From Eremomyces bilateralis CBS 781.70 (Eukaryota > Ascomycota > Dothideomycetes > Eremomycetales > Eremomycetaceae), in NCBI RefSeq assembly GCF_010015585.1, contig NW_022985069.1:1469846-1533845 (forward strand): DNA of 64,000 nucleotides, read 5' to 3'. The translations under genes and the position numbers were made by a program. Numbering within the stretch: position 1 is the stretch's first letter; the number at the start of each line of letters is the position of its first letter. The notes under the pieces were generated by a model. The model ran no database searches, had not been told where the DNA came from, and saw nothing but the letters and a program-made list of their open reading frames with translations. Shown piece by piece: positions 34,749 to 46,361 of this stretch.

Positions 34749-37180
34749 AAAACGAATCTAATCAAAATAGCATACATAATTTGGAACAGGAGTACCTATA
34801 CTTTCTTGTCAGGCTCGAGTTGACGCCTCGATAACATGTTTCAGTCCTTCCGTGGCTGGATCAGGTCTTATATTGGCCGTTGCCCGTTGGAGGTTCTTTC
34901 TCACTTAGAAATGCCAAATTTTGGTCAGACACAATCAGATTGTTCGCTCGAGCAGTCTACCGTGTAAGTAAGGCATACTTGTGGTCATATGAAAATATGG
35001 ATTGGAGAGTGGATTTAAAAGGTGGTAACTACTGATGTTGACTGACCGGGCAGATTTTTCTTCCACAATAGAGCCGAAGCATAGCAAGATAGGGCCACGT
35101 ATGAAAATAGAAACGCTTCCAAATCTTACCTGATAATTGATACCCTCTAACCCTTTTATTTGTCAACAAAATGACTAATATCAGCGATCATGACCAACCT
35201 TCCCTTGGTATGTACAAGCCATCAGTGATACTGACGAAGGCCTCACAACATGCTCAATGGCGCTCCTAAGACTTTGACGTCGGGGTTACGTTGCCTCTTG
35301 CCCGAGACAGGTCGTACTTCCGACCCTCTTCCGATTCACAATCAATCAAATATCCGACTCTACGGAGCCGCAAAGCCGCATCCGGTCAGGAGTTCACCCA
35401 GACCAGGCAGCAAATGCATATCATCACTGACGCAACCCCGGAACCGGGGTGGCGAATGGTCGGATTCTGCCTCGCAAGGCTGAGGGCGGTGTTGGTATTC
35501 TGACACATCACCCCGCACGGGATTCGCGTCGTGGGAAAGAACTTAAATTGTCCTCCGCCTGCTCGGTCAATTGATCAGGTCGGTCGGGATGTCCTTCGGG
35601 TTTTAGGCTTCCATATAGACGTGAAACGTGGTGGAACGGGAGGACTGGTCGAGGATATCCGGTTTCAACTTTTGTTTGCAGCTTCGGATTTCGGACACGG
35701 TGTTCTTAGCCTATCATTAGCCATCGTGTTGACTCTATGGTATATTTCTCATTGATTAGCAATTAATGGCTACCACCGGTGAGTTCGACGGAAAGGGATA
35801 GGAATAGACTGCCTCCCGTTGATCGATGGTGTAACGACCGTGATACGGCAGCTTTCACGGTCGGAATGACGGGAAGTATATGGTAACGCCTAGGAAATCG
35901 TCATAGAAGTCAGGATGCCTTTTCGACTGGTTTCTAATGGAGTTCGAGATGAGGGGGTGATGGCAGTTTTCGTCCCGAGCGGCTTCAGACTAGTTATGTC
36001 CGGTCGGTTTGGATCAGGATTTGCCGGAAATTCACATGGCACAACTGCTAATTATTGCGAATTGTAATGCATCAAGTTTACAGGCTGCACGGAACCGTAT
36101 CAGCGAGGGAGCGGGCCGCCAACCGCTCGCATATGAGCCAGATTTGATCCCACCACTGGCAGACCACGACCAGAGGCATGGCGATAGATGACTGGTAGCG
36201 ATGGGATTATGAACCGTGATACAGCGTCTGAAGCGTCCCAGCAGCAGGGTCATGGAGCCGATTTGGCAACCATAAACCTGGGAACATTGGATTCTAGTCG
36301 TTGTTGACCGGAAGGTTGAAAATGCCGGGGTTAGGTGGAATACGAGGATCGAGAGAAGCGTTGGATTGGTGGCAATGCTCGGTGTGCGACGTCTCAAGGT
36401 CATTGTTTGATGATAACCGAAATGCTGGCTTCGGACACTGCTCCTCTCGATCTGGTGGACATCCTTTTGTTGAACGGTAAAAGTTTGATTTCTGTCTCGT
36501 GAAAAATCTGTCGTGACATGTTCCCAGCGTCCCAACAGAAGGAAATTGGGGAAGATGAAGCGGCGAGAATGGAAATATTGAGGACTGGACCGACAAAGCC
36601 CCGCGGATCGTCATGCGTCTTAACTCCTAGTACGGATGGAAATAAATACTTCCCCGGTCATTCGATTGGTTTGCCGCCAGACCATCAATCCAAACACGTT
36701 CTGGTTTCTTGTTGCATAACTTGCATTAGCAATGCCTCCTCATTCGCCCACCACCATCCCTGACCCCCTCTCCTCCACACAATACTCATGCACACCATCA
36801 TTCTTTTATGTCGTCTCACAACATGTGGATGCCTCCGGCCTTCCAGACCGGTCACTTGACGATCCCTCTAAGCCCAAACTGGTGACCAGAGAAACAGTTA
36901 GTAGAGACCGACGGACCGTCCATTGCTGTTCAGCCGTGGCCGGATGGGGGTGCCCGGTAAGATATACTAAGACGATGGACCGCAACGGCTACGGCATTTC
37001 CAACATGGCATTCCCATGTGGTCGATCTTCACATATCTAAAAGACTAGTCCTTGAATCGAAGTTCTGTAGTTCCTCCCAGTTTCTTCCACATCTCTCCAC
37101 TCCAGAGTTTTGGCTTCATATCATGTCGTTTTAATAATTTTCTTTTTCTTCGTACGATCTTTTACCACCCTCTCTTCGTA
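34749..37180. other. Gene-poor stretch between kinase-like remnant and DUF8035-like gene
   Basis: A 2.4-kb stretch without a supported gene. Small frames near 34.83, 35.18 and 35.3 kb start with ATG and could be pieces of eroded genes, but I recognise no family. The last 350 bases before 37181 are T/C-rich and look like a promoter and leader. Confidence 0.35.
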
Positions 37181-39363
37181 ATGGAGAACCGCGAATCCAT
37201 CCTGCAGATGGTGCGGTGGGGCACCCGTTTGTCCCTCGCCTTGTTCTCCGTGAGCGGTGCCTCCGGCGATCTCAACCGCCTCGCGAAGAAAGTCAATAAG
37301 TTTTCCCTCGTTCTGCGTCAGGTTGGGTCACGATTTCAGGAAGAGAGCATTTCGTCTCCCCAATCTGCGAGAGCCGTCACCCACATCCTACACCAAGCAC
37401 AAGGGGTGTTCGGCGAGATCGAGACAATAGTGCCCCAAGCGGCGGAATATGTCAGGGATACGAGCACGTCGTGGACATCAGTGAAGGTGGGGACAACATG
37501 GCAGTGGGACGAGGCGGCCGAGGACAAAGCGCATTATCTGCTGGAACATCTCGAGGCGTTGGCGTTGACACTTCAAGTGATGCTGCAGACGTTCTATACA
37601 GTCAAGATTACAGTGTGGGCAAGGTAAGCTTAGGGACGTCAAAATATAGAATTAATGCTAAATCGGTGCGGTACAGACAACAGACTACTCAAAACGCACG
37701 AGACGCTGTATCTACAGAACGACTACAGCTTCAGAGCTTGATCATCGAACAGCAGCTCTGCATATTGAATACACACCAACTCCACCTCGACTATCGTTTA
37801 GATAATGTTCCCTCTCGTTCCCAGGTGTTGACGGTACTCGAGGAACGGCAACCATGCCCCCAACATCTCGTCTCTTACCAGGAGGAATCCTTGGTCGCCA
37901 TCGACGTAGATAATACGGAATCCCAGCGGTTAGAAGTTGTTCGCAAGGTGGCAGGTTCGTACATCGACGAACTTCTGAGACGATGGACAAGACTAGAAGA
38001 AATTGAGCAGGACATCCGTCAAGAGGAGTTTCAGACTCGAGCACAACAAGAGCGTGAGATGCAAACCGTATCGAGGAGAGCTTCGCAGCAACCAAGCGTT
38101 GAGGAAGATGATGAGGAGCACAACCTCAAGCATCCGGTCCCCAAAAACTGTGCCCCTGGCCCTCTCCTGACACCTATGAGCGAGACTCACTACGCGAAGG
38201 CTGGTACGACTCCAATCTCCATACCCGGATCCAAGGATCGTGTTGACAATGGCATCCCATCAGGCTTCAACCAGTTCACAAGGCCCAACTTCTTCCCCCC
38301 GTCCCCGGCTCAATCTGCTCATTCGGGATGTATACCAACATCCCCCCGCCCCAGCATCGCCGAGTCTGTGCGATCGGCTCCGATCATTGAAGAGTCGGAA
38401 GGCATGGGAATTCCATGGACGCTGAAGATCCACAAGCACCGCTGGGACTACAACGACAACATCATAGTCGACTCGAACTCACAGCTGCAGCCGTCCCAGT
38501 CCCCGGCTGATAAATCGGGAATCACGGAAATCCACCAGAGTTGGGTCCGTCCCGAAGCGATGGAAGAGGTCGACTATGAGTTCGTTAAGGTCACCAAGGA
38601 AATCATCGAAAATGGGCGTACCAAATTCGAACCGTGTTTTCAAATCCAAAAGCGCCTATCCTTCGATGAAGTCGAGAACTTGGTCACCCGGAGTGCAGAG
38701 ATCTTCAGCAAAACTCACCCGTCCACTCCGCCATCCCCAGATCTCCCTCCAACCCGGACCGATCCTCCGCCCCTTGACCGCGCTATGTCTCTGCCTATTT
38801 CCGCCCTTGTACACTCCGTCCCAACGCTCCAACAGTCCCAGCATATCTATCCACTCCCTTCTCCCTCCGACTCTCGCACCCAGTACGACCCCCGCCGCCC
38901 TCGCCGCCTAAGCACCAACACCATGCCACCCCCGACCCTACAACCACCACCCCCAACCATCCCCCACCAACGCTACGCCCCCTTCTCCCCCCATTCCCCT
39001 CAATTCCCCCTTCCCCCTCCCCACCACCTCCGCTCCAGCGACTCCGACCTCTCCGACTCCGACCACTCCCGCCACCTCCACGAGCGCTCCTACCGCGAAC
39101 ACCGCCAGCGCAGTCGCGCGCGCCGCGACTCCGGGACCTCGCGCTCGGGCACAGCGTTGGTCTACAGTGAGCCGGGGGCGGGGAACCGGAAGGCGCGGGG
39201 AGAGGGCGGGCGGAGGAGCGGTAGCGTGAGTGGTGGGGGGAAGAAGGGGGGGAATGGGCTTGGGTTGGGTGTGGCGAATCGGGGGATGTTTAAGGGGTTG
39301 ATGGCGGGGTCGGGTGTTGCTGCGTTGGTGGATGGGTTGGCGGAGGGGTTGGGGGGGCTTTGA
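37181..39363 (+). CDS. Fungal N-terminal-domain protein with DUF8035-like segment
   Basis: Two exons, 37181-37623 and 37677-39363 (53-nt intron, phase 2), give 709 residues. Residues 1-150 are helical (GASGDLNRLAKKVNKFSLVLRQVGSRF) and resemble the N-terminal domain found on many fungal STAND/NLR-like and cluster-encoded proteins. A linker with coiled potential follows. Residues about 370-500 hold WTLKIHKHRWDYNDN, then VDYEFVKVTKEI and FEPCFQIQKRLSFDEVENLV, which I associate with the fungal DUF8035 domain. The tail is Pro/Ser/Arg-rich and ends in a Gly-rich helix. No enzyme motif is visible and the function is unknown. Bases 38880-39130 are extremely C-rich and 39170-39360 G-rich on the coding strand. 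The ATG at 37181 is the first one upstream of conserved sequence. Confidence 0.72.
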
Positions 39364-41269
39364 TAGGGGGATTTCATTTGTTTGATTTTTGGGGGGTTTT
39401 TGGACCGGGGCGATTTTGGGTGGGTGGATTGATATAATGATATCCCGGGCCATGGTTGGCTGGTTAGGGTGGTAACTTGTACTTTGTCTGTGTTCTAGAT
39501 GTCTTGCTACTATGTCTTCAGGGGAGAGTTGGATAACGCTCGTTATGGTTTCTTAAACAGCTTCGATGATTAACATTCTATCGCATGTCATAATACCCGA
39601 ACTATATATTTTTCACTATTCTCTCCTATGAAATACGCCCTTGAATCTTGAAGCGCACTTCGCGGCTACGTCGAACGCAATAACGGACCTCCAAGTGTTC
39701 TCCATGTCGATCTCGCCAAAAGCGAATACGACTCCTCCGTTGCCTCGCTCACATCTTCCTCGGACCGGGCGAAACGATCGTCCTCTTCTTCTCCCCATCC
39801 CTGAGCGGGTTTCTTCACCCCCCTCTTTTGCTTGTTGCCGACTGGCCCACTAACCGGTCAAACCCCATCCGTCGAGATCCTTCCCTCCGCATCACTCCTA
39901 TCTCCTCCCATATTACTCTATCCATTCTTGAAGCGTCCGGCACTTGCCTCTGCTATCTATCCTTGTGCAGTATTCGGACCCTTTTCGAATTCGTTTGCCT
40001 TTAGGCGCGGAGAATTAGAGAGGGTAGGTATCAGTGACGATCAGTTGCCTGGCTGGCACCACAGCAATCGAAACTACATGGAGCTGACCGTGATCATCCC
40101 GGCCCAGCGGCTCATTCAGTGGGTCGAGTGTGACCGGTTGCACATCAGTGGCGAATGCCTGGTGTTGTGGAACTGATTCGGAGTAGGTGAAATTCATGGT
40201 CCTGAAGTATATCTCCAGGGCTTCAAAACTCCTAATCGCCACCTTCTCTTTGTCTCATGCTACCTCTCTATCGACACCGGATGGCTGTTGTACGTTCCAG
40301 TTAGCTAGACAGGTTAATCATCTCCGTTTACGTAGGGCAGGTGTTAGGGGCGAAGCACTATCAACTTCGCCCATCAGGGCGCATTTTGTTTGTGCATTCC
40401 AGTATTAAAATGTGTGGAACATGGACTACCAGTCCCCCGGGGTCGTCAACGAGCACAGCATCAACAACCCTGTTGTTAACATTTGTTAATTGGAGACGGC
40501 ACTTATTCGTTTTCGACGTCCAGAATCAATGCGGAGGCAAGTGAACCGATCAACGTTGACTCAGTGTGTCTTGATGCTAACTGAATTCGGTTTGTAGTAC
40601 ATTGAACTGCCATAATAAATTCCATTCGGACTAAGACTCGCGCTACAATTCCCATTGAAAAAGCGCCTGCAACCTCAATATTGCGGAGTCCTAGTTCCTG
40701 TGGCCGAGTTATTCTTTGGTACTTGCTTTTCCAGGGACGAATTTGTTGCACGATGGCCAGTGGAAGGAAGGTAGGTGGACTTAAGACGAGACACCGCGTC
40801 CATAGTCGAAGCCGTATTACCTCCCTGAGGATGGCAGAGTTTCGTCCTCGAGCAGGGGATATCCGGAGGCGACGGTTGAGCAGTGACGGTCGTAGGATAA
40901 CTCGGTGTGCGGGTCTCCGTCTGATCCCAAGTACATTTAACACATTGTTCAGGGGAAGCAGAGGAATCCTCCCGTTCAGTCTCCTTTGATGGTCATCTAG
41001 ATTTTCCCCGAGCGCTCTTGATCATCAGGAGTGTGATTCATTGGTTCCTCGAATCGGAATATCCCAGGCACTCCCGAATCGAATGAACCGCGCCTATACC
41101 GTCGTAGCTCGTAATGCCATGGTAGGGCCACTTTCGCCTCCAGAGTTGATCCGTGTTCGCCTTCTCGTCGGCTTTGACATTATTGTCAAAATGTCCGGGA
41201 GTTGTCCGCGCGCATCGAGAGCGGAACCCCAATTCTCCAAATTGCACAAACTCTTACATTCGCACTCCC
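39364..41269. other. Intergenic region between DUF8035-like gene and Fcf1
   Basis: A 1.9-kb stretch; both flanking genes end here (3'-3'), yet the gap is far longer than UTRs need. I see only short frames without family content, so it may hold a non-coding transcript or gene remnants that I cannot identify. Confidence 0.35.
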
Positions 41270-41966
41270 TCAAGAGCCCGGTGCCTCCGGCAGACGTTCA
41301 ATTACGTACTTGCCCCGTGCAACACTCATGATGGGCACACCGGGAATTTTCCGAATCCGGCGCTTGAGGTCTCGATCGTTCGTAGCGACGATGTAGACAC
41401 GCTGCTTGAGACAGCGGTCGATGATGCAGTCATCGGCGTAGGTGCCCTTGTGATCGCACTGGACGCGCTCCCAGCGCTCGTCGCGGGCGATGCGGAGGGC
41501 GATGCGGTACTTGGTGCCCAGTTTCTCGAGTTCGGCCATGACGCAGCTGGTGATGATAGGGTGGCAGGTGGCGTAGAGGCAGTTCATCATGGTGGGGAGG
41601 AGTTCGAGCTTCTTTTGGACGGTGTGGGAGAGGAAATTGGTGTCGACCAGAACTTGGTAGGGGGGTTGGAGGGCCTCATTGTGTTGGAAGAAGAGGGCGG
41701 ACGGAACTTGTGGGCTGAAGTAGAGATTAGCTTTATTCGGAGACTTTGGGGAGAGGGCTTACATTTCACGAGTAACCTCCCCATGAACGGTTTGGAGCTT
41801 TTTCTGGTGCTCTTCTTCAGCCTTCATCTTGTTCTTCTTACTGGAATCTGGAGATTAGCGTGTGCTGAGAGTGATTTCGGTGGTTGTGGACATACAGCCT
41901 CTCATCTCGTTGGCCAATGAGGCGCTTGACCTGAGCGAACTTCCTTGTCTTCTTTTGGACCCCCAT
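41270..41966 (-). CDS. fcf1: rRNA-processing PIN nuclease Fcf1/Utp24
   Basis: Three minus-strand exons (41896-41966, 41763-41840, 41270-41714; introns 55 and 48 nt) give 197 residues, the usual Fcf1 length. The N-terminus MGVQKKTRKFAQVKRLIGQR is nearly invariant in the family. A PIN domain follows, with catalytic acidic residues in VLVDTNFL, MAELEKL and ADDCIIDR and the closing ATNDRDLKRRIRKIPGVP. Fcf1 cuts pre-rRNA at A1/A2 within the small-subunit processome in the nucleolus. The C-terminus ends shortly after GKYVIERLPE, as in orthologues. All phases agree and no defect is seen. Confidence 0.94.
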
Positions 41967-42880
41967 TGTAGGATATGTGAGGTTTGAGTGAGCGATATGG
42001 GAAGGCAAAGTTTCATGAAGTGGAAATCGCAAAGATTTTGGGAGGGGAAGGAATGATAGACAGGCATCAAGGCAGGAACATACAGGGTAAATATACGCCT
42101 AACCGTATATGGACTAGCATGACTTGGCGTATATTAACAATGAAGACATATTGTTGAATACAAATTGTTGAATTCATGCCTGAGGCAAATAAGGCATAAC
42201 CCCCTTGTCCTGCATCGCCCCGTACAACCGCAGCACTGCAAGAGAAATGCAACAAATCCACCCAGTGCAACCAACTTCGGTTCAACCAAACCTTCCATCT
42301 CCCTACTCTCCAATCCCTTTAAACCCTCGTTTCCAACTTTGGCTTCCCCCCTGGCCCTGAACCACCGCTCACTGCACCTCGAGTCTCACACGTCCCTATT
42401 CCTGCGTCGACTACGACCACCCGCCCAAGCATCCTCCCGATTCCCTTCCATTCCCTTCCGATTCCCGTCCGTATACTGTCTGCTCGTGCTGACGTGCGCT
42501 GCTTCCCCTTGCATCACCCGACCGACGCTGTCACGACATCGTCAATTAACGCGGCCGCTAGATCGGTCTCCATCACCGCTCGGCGACTATCGTGAACATC
42601 GTGAACTGGTCGTAGGGTGGGCTAGGAAGGAGAAGGAGACATAGTGGCTTTTGGGAGACATTTCGCCTTTTTCCTGGGTCTGGGAGTGGCTTTCCATCGT
42701 TAAATCGTCTGATTCCTCCCATTCCTTCCGATCGTTGACGTCGCACTCGTTCTATTGAGGCGCAGCTTATTGGATACTTGTCCTTGAATCACCTTGGACG
42801 AGGAACTTCATATTCCTTGACACTTATCCTTCCCATCGACCGACTTCACGGATCACACAACACATCCCTCCACCGACACA
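41967..42880. other. Divergent intergenic region between Fcf1 and the Csi2-like gene
   Basis: A 914-bp gap between divergent starts, so it holds two promoters. It includes a short inverted repeat (42090-42099 with 42126-42135) and a long C/T-rich tract from about 42290 to 42560, probably the leader of the Csi2-like gene. No supported gene. Confidence 0.4.
42090..42135. repeat. Short inverted repeat near the Fcf1 promoter
   Basis: AATATACGCC (42090-42099) is followed after 26 bases by its exact complement GGCGTATATT (42126-42135). A 10-bp stem could be a regulatory dyad, a small hairpin or chance. Confidence 0.3.
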
Positions 42881-44152
42881 ATGAGAATACAAACCCGTGG
42901 AGCCTCGAGGCTCTATGCCCCGTTGGCTCTCGTACCTCTGCTGGCCCAGCACGCCTATGCTCAGCTCGATCTCCCGGACTTGGGACAGCTCAGCGACATC
43001 GAAAATCTACCAACTTCGACGAAAGCCGAAGAGACGAAATCCGAAGCCACATCCAAAGAGACCACCAAAGAAACCACCAAAGAAACCTCCACCGCCAAAA
43101 CCTCAAGTAAGGACGACGACGAGACCAGCACCGGTTCGGCCGCGTCCGCCTCCTCCGCCCCCTCCATCACCGATGCCCCCTCGCTCTCCACCACCTCCAA
43201 CTCCGCCTTCAAACTCACCGGCCTCCCCACCATCGCCGGCGCCGGCATCCCCACCATGATCGTTCCCAACACCGCCCAAGCGCCCTTCATGCAGAAGTCC
43301 AACCTCCCCGAAGGCACCGTCTTCATCGTCGTGGCCGCCATTCTCGGCTTCCTCGCCTTCTGCGTCCTCGTCTGGCGCGCCAGCATCGCCTGGTCCCTCA
43401 AACAATCTGTCCGCCGCGCCGCCATGGCCCAGACCCTCCCCGACAGTAAAGCCCTCCTCGCCCCCGGCGGCGCCCCCAACGCCCCCGGGTCCCGAGGCCG
43501 CGTCTACCCCCACGGCACCGCCAACAACATGAGCTCCTCCCTCTCCCTCGAGAAGCTCTCCAACGCCGGCAAGGGCACCAGCCTCATGAAAGACAATCCC
43601 AAGCGCAAATCCACCGGCCCCGCCCCCGGCCCCTCCACCTCCCTCTTCTTCTCCCCTACCGCCGGCGCCGGAATCCACACCTCCACCTCCCCCGTCCCCG
43701 GTATCTCCCCCTCCGCCACCCGCACCCCTTCCGCCTACCTCCCCGCGGGGTACTACCCCACCGGCACCGGTCTCCCCGCCGGCGGCGCCAACAGCACTAC
43801 TCTCGGCGCCGTCCCCGGCGCCCCTATGGGCGGCTCGCTGCTGAACATGGGCCCGTCCGCGCAGGGCTATCAGCGTGCGCGCAGCCTCGGGACCGACGAG
43901 CCGGGGAGCCCACAGCTGCCGCCGTCGCGCGGGTACGATCGAGGGAGCGTGTATGATCGGAGCAGCATCGTTGGGACAGTGAACGGTGGAGGAGTAGGAG
44001 GGGCGGGGGTCGGGCAGGGAGGAGGGCCGCTGTATAGTCAGCCGAGTACGAGTACGTTGAACTTGGGGGCGCCGAGGGATCCCAACCAGCGGGTGCCGAG
44101 TGCGTATTTGGAGGATATCTTCAATCGGCAGGATGGGAGGGATAGGTTTTGA
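42881..44152 (+). CDS. Csi2/Prm5-like single-pass membrane protein
   Basis: A single exon of 423 residues. A signal peptide is evident (residues 1-27: RIQTRGASRLYAPLALVPLL then AQHAYA). A Ser/Thr/Lys-rich extracytoplasmic region with TKETTKETTKET repeats follows. One membrane helix at about 146-167 (FIVVAAILGFLAFCVLVWR) is followed by a basic SIAWSLKQSVRRA stop-transfer stretch. The cytosolic tail is Pro/Gly/Ser-rich and ends in VPSAYLEDIFN. This layout and the helix sequence match fungal Csi2/YNL058C/Prm5-type proteins, which yeast work connects to cell-wall chitin synthesis and the vacuolar or plasma membrane. The precise orthology is uncertain. The coding strand is heavily C-biased in third positions at 43100-43800, unlike its neighbours. 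Confidence 0.75.
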   Translation: MRIQTRGASRLYAPLALVPLLAQHAYAQLDLPDLGQLSDIENLPTSTKAEETKSEATSKETTKETTKETSTAKTSSKDDDETSTGSAASASSAPSITDAPSLSTTSNSAFKLTGLPTIAGAGIPTMIVPNTAQAPFMQKSNLPEGTVFIVVAAILGFLAFCVLVWRASIAWSLKQSVRRAAMAQTLPDSKALLAPGGAPNAPGSRGRVYPHGTANNMSSSLSLEKLSNAGKGTSLMKDNPKRKSTGPAPGPSTSLFFSPTAGAGIHTSTSPVPGISPSATRTPSAYLPAGYYPTGTGLPAGGANSTTLGAVPGAPMGGSLLNMGPSAQGYQRARSLGTDEPGSPQLPPSRGYDRGSVYDRSSIVGTVNGGGVGGAGVGQGGGPLYSQPSTSTLNLGAPRDPNQRVPSAYLEDIFNRQDGRDRF

Positions 44153-45442
44153 GGAAGGGGTTGAGCGAGGAGGATGAGCGAGGAGGATGAGAGAGGGGGA
44201 TGAGCGAGGGGATGAATGACGCCGTGGCTGGTCGATTGAAGGAGTAGACTGAATTTGGGGGATGAAGCATTAATGAAGCGGAAGCGGGTTGGTATGACGA
44301 GGAGGCGGGATCCGACGAATAGGCGGCGGTACGAGCGAGCTTTTTCATGTAATTACCGATGCGTGCGTGCGGTTGGTTAGAGGCAGGAGCGCAAGGCCAC
44401 CGGTTTTCGAATAGGGGATACAGGTACTGCATGTCGGGGTATGACAGTTGGGCGGACGGTAATTTCAGCTATTATCCAGACGTTTTTGCTCCTCCTTTCG
44501 CTCTCATCTTGCTTTTTCCCCGTCTTCGAGTGCGTCGAACCGTTGAGAACGGTCTCGCCTCCCGTGTGCGACGGTCGTAGCCGGTGGCGAGGCGGTTCGT
44601 GCGGAGCTAGCGAGGCGGCGATGTCGAGGACTTCAGGGAAGGGGATTGGAGGAGCGGACAGGCAATTTTGAGGACCGTTGAGGCGGGAGTGGGGTTTCGC
44701 CCGCAGTGGCAGATTGTGGCGGGAGCGTGGAGATATATGGTTCGCCTGGGGCGGCAGTGCCTTGAGCGCGGTGACACCAACGCTTCACGGTGCGACGATC
44801 ACGAGAACCACGACAGCATGTCGAGCGTTCTGAAGGGCCATTGAATAGTGTGGATTTCTGATCGCGTATCATTGACCCCTCATAATGGATACACGGAGTA
44901 ACTAGTGCTATTTCATCCATGGCATAAACGTTGCGCTGCTGTCCTTATCACTGTCACGTAATGGACCAGCTTTCGGATCCCGTACCGACGATCTCGTACA
45001 TTCTGCATCCTCCGCCGCCCATATTCAGTAGAAAAGCGTTCTTCATAATCAAACACACTCGAAATGAAAGGGTCGTGGAGCACTCAACCCGACCGGGGAG
45101 TGCTCTTCGTGTGCAAACATCCTCGTCCCACTCGTCATACAATCCATCTTTCGCAACCCCATCCGATCCGTGATGCGGATGACACGCAAGTCCAATTTTC
45201 GGACATGTCCCTGATTTGACCGTGTTCCCTCCTGAACCGGGAAAATCGAGCCAGTGGAACGCCTTGAACACCGCGACAGTTGACATACAGTCATGTCTCT
45301 TATGGCGTGAAGACCCGGCCCTTCGCGGTGACCCTTGAAACTTCGTCAAATATAAATACACTACTGCGGAAGAGCAAGTAAGAGCCCATGGCCGTGGAAC
45401 AACAGCTGGGGGTTCCGTTCGCCATGATCAGGCTTGACCGAC
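44153..45442. other. Intergenic region downstream of the Csi2-like gene
   Basis: The 1.29-kb region starts with a short imperfect tandem repeat of a GAGCGAGGAGGAT-type unit (44164-44210). The two flanking genes are convergent, so only 3' UTRs are expected. No supported gene. Confidence 0.4.
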
Positions 45443-46361
45443 TCAGTCCATGTAAAAGTCCCCCTTCAGGATCCGCTCTTGCGTAGAATCGAGCGTCCGG
45501 GGCTTGGCCACCTCTTTCGGAGGTTCCATGACGGCCACGCTCTTGGCCCGTTGATGAGGAGGGACGGTAGACGGCGCAGCGGGGCCGGACGCGGTGGAGA
45601 TAGAGGATCGCTCGGCTCGTGTGCGGAGATTGTCGGCGAAGTTGAAGCCCTCACCTGCGCGGCGCACGAGCCCGTTAGCATGAGTTGATTAGCAGAATGG
45701 AGTGACGAAGGAGATAGGGGGAGTGGGGAGTCGACGACACGGGGGACGACGAGTGAGGCGTGTAGAAGGAGAAAGGGGGGATAGACGCGGGAAGGGAACC
45801 TCGGCGGCCAGAGGCAGAAGACGAACCTCGACCTTTGGCAGCCGGGGGAGACACGGTCTTGCTGGCGCCGGTGCTGCTGGTGCTGCTGATACTGCTCTCG
45901 GTGTGCTTGCTGCTGCTGACGGTGGCGTTATTGGAGATGGAATCTCTACCATTGACTGCACCCGCAGATCCCCGCGTCTCGCGCATCGCCCGCGCCCCGA
46001 AGCTCATCCGCCGCCCGAACGGGGTGCTCGGCACGCTGGCGGACGCGGCGGTAGCGTCGGCGTCCTCGAACGGGCTCTCGTCCACGGTGCTGCTGTTGGC
46101 GCTGGACAGGCTCTCGCCGCGGGAGCGCATGTTCGAGAACGGGGAGGACCCGGTGGGAGAGCCGGAGAGGCCGACGGTGGTAAGGGACAGGCGACGGCGT
46201 TGCTGGGCCTGGGCGGCGGCGGAGATGGGGCCTGGATATGCGGAGGTCCCGGTGGTGGAGCTGGAGGGGTTGCGATTGATCAATTCGGCCCATTGACCAG
46301 CGATGCTAGAGCGTCGACGGCCGATGGGTGGCTCGGACGGGGGAGTGTGCTTGTCGGACAT
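45443..46361 (-). CDS. Conserved Ser-rich fungal protein of unknown function
   Basis: Two minus-strand exons. Exon 1 starts at ATG 46361 and ends at 45827 (donor GTTCGT) or at 45800 (donor GTTCCC); both keep the frame. Exon 2 is 45443-45654. The product is 248 or 257 residues. It reads SDKHTPPSEPPIGRRRSSIAGQ, a QRRRLSLTTVG block, SFGARAMRE, then GEGFNFADNLRTRAERSS, and ends in STQERILKGDFYMD. That ending and the GEGFN block recur, from memory, in an uncharacterised family of small Ser-rich proteins across Pezizomycotina. Repeated RRxS motifs look like kinase target sites. No domain or enzyme motif is visible. Confidence 0.7.

Noticed and set aside
42165-42644. Plus-strand Pro/Ser-rich open frame upstream of the Csi2-like gene
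   Set aside because: It lies in a C/T-rich tract typical of a fungal 5' leader, and the protein is low complexity without conserved segments.
43103-43678. Minus-strand Gly/Glu-rich open frame opposite the Csi2-like gene
   Set aside because: It is explained by the C-rich third positions of the plus-strand gene and has no ATG-supported conserved content.
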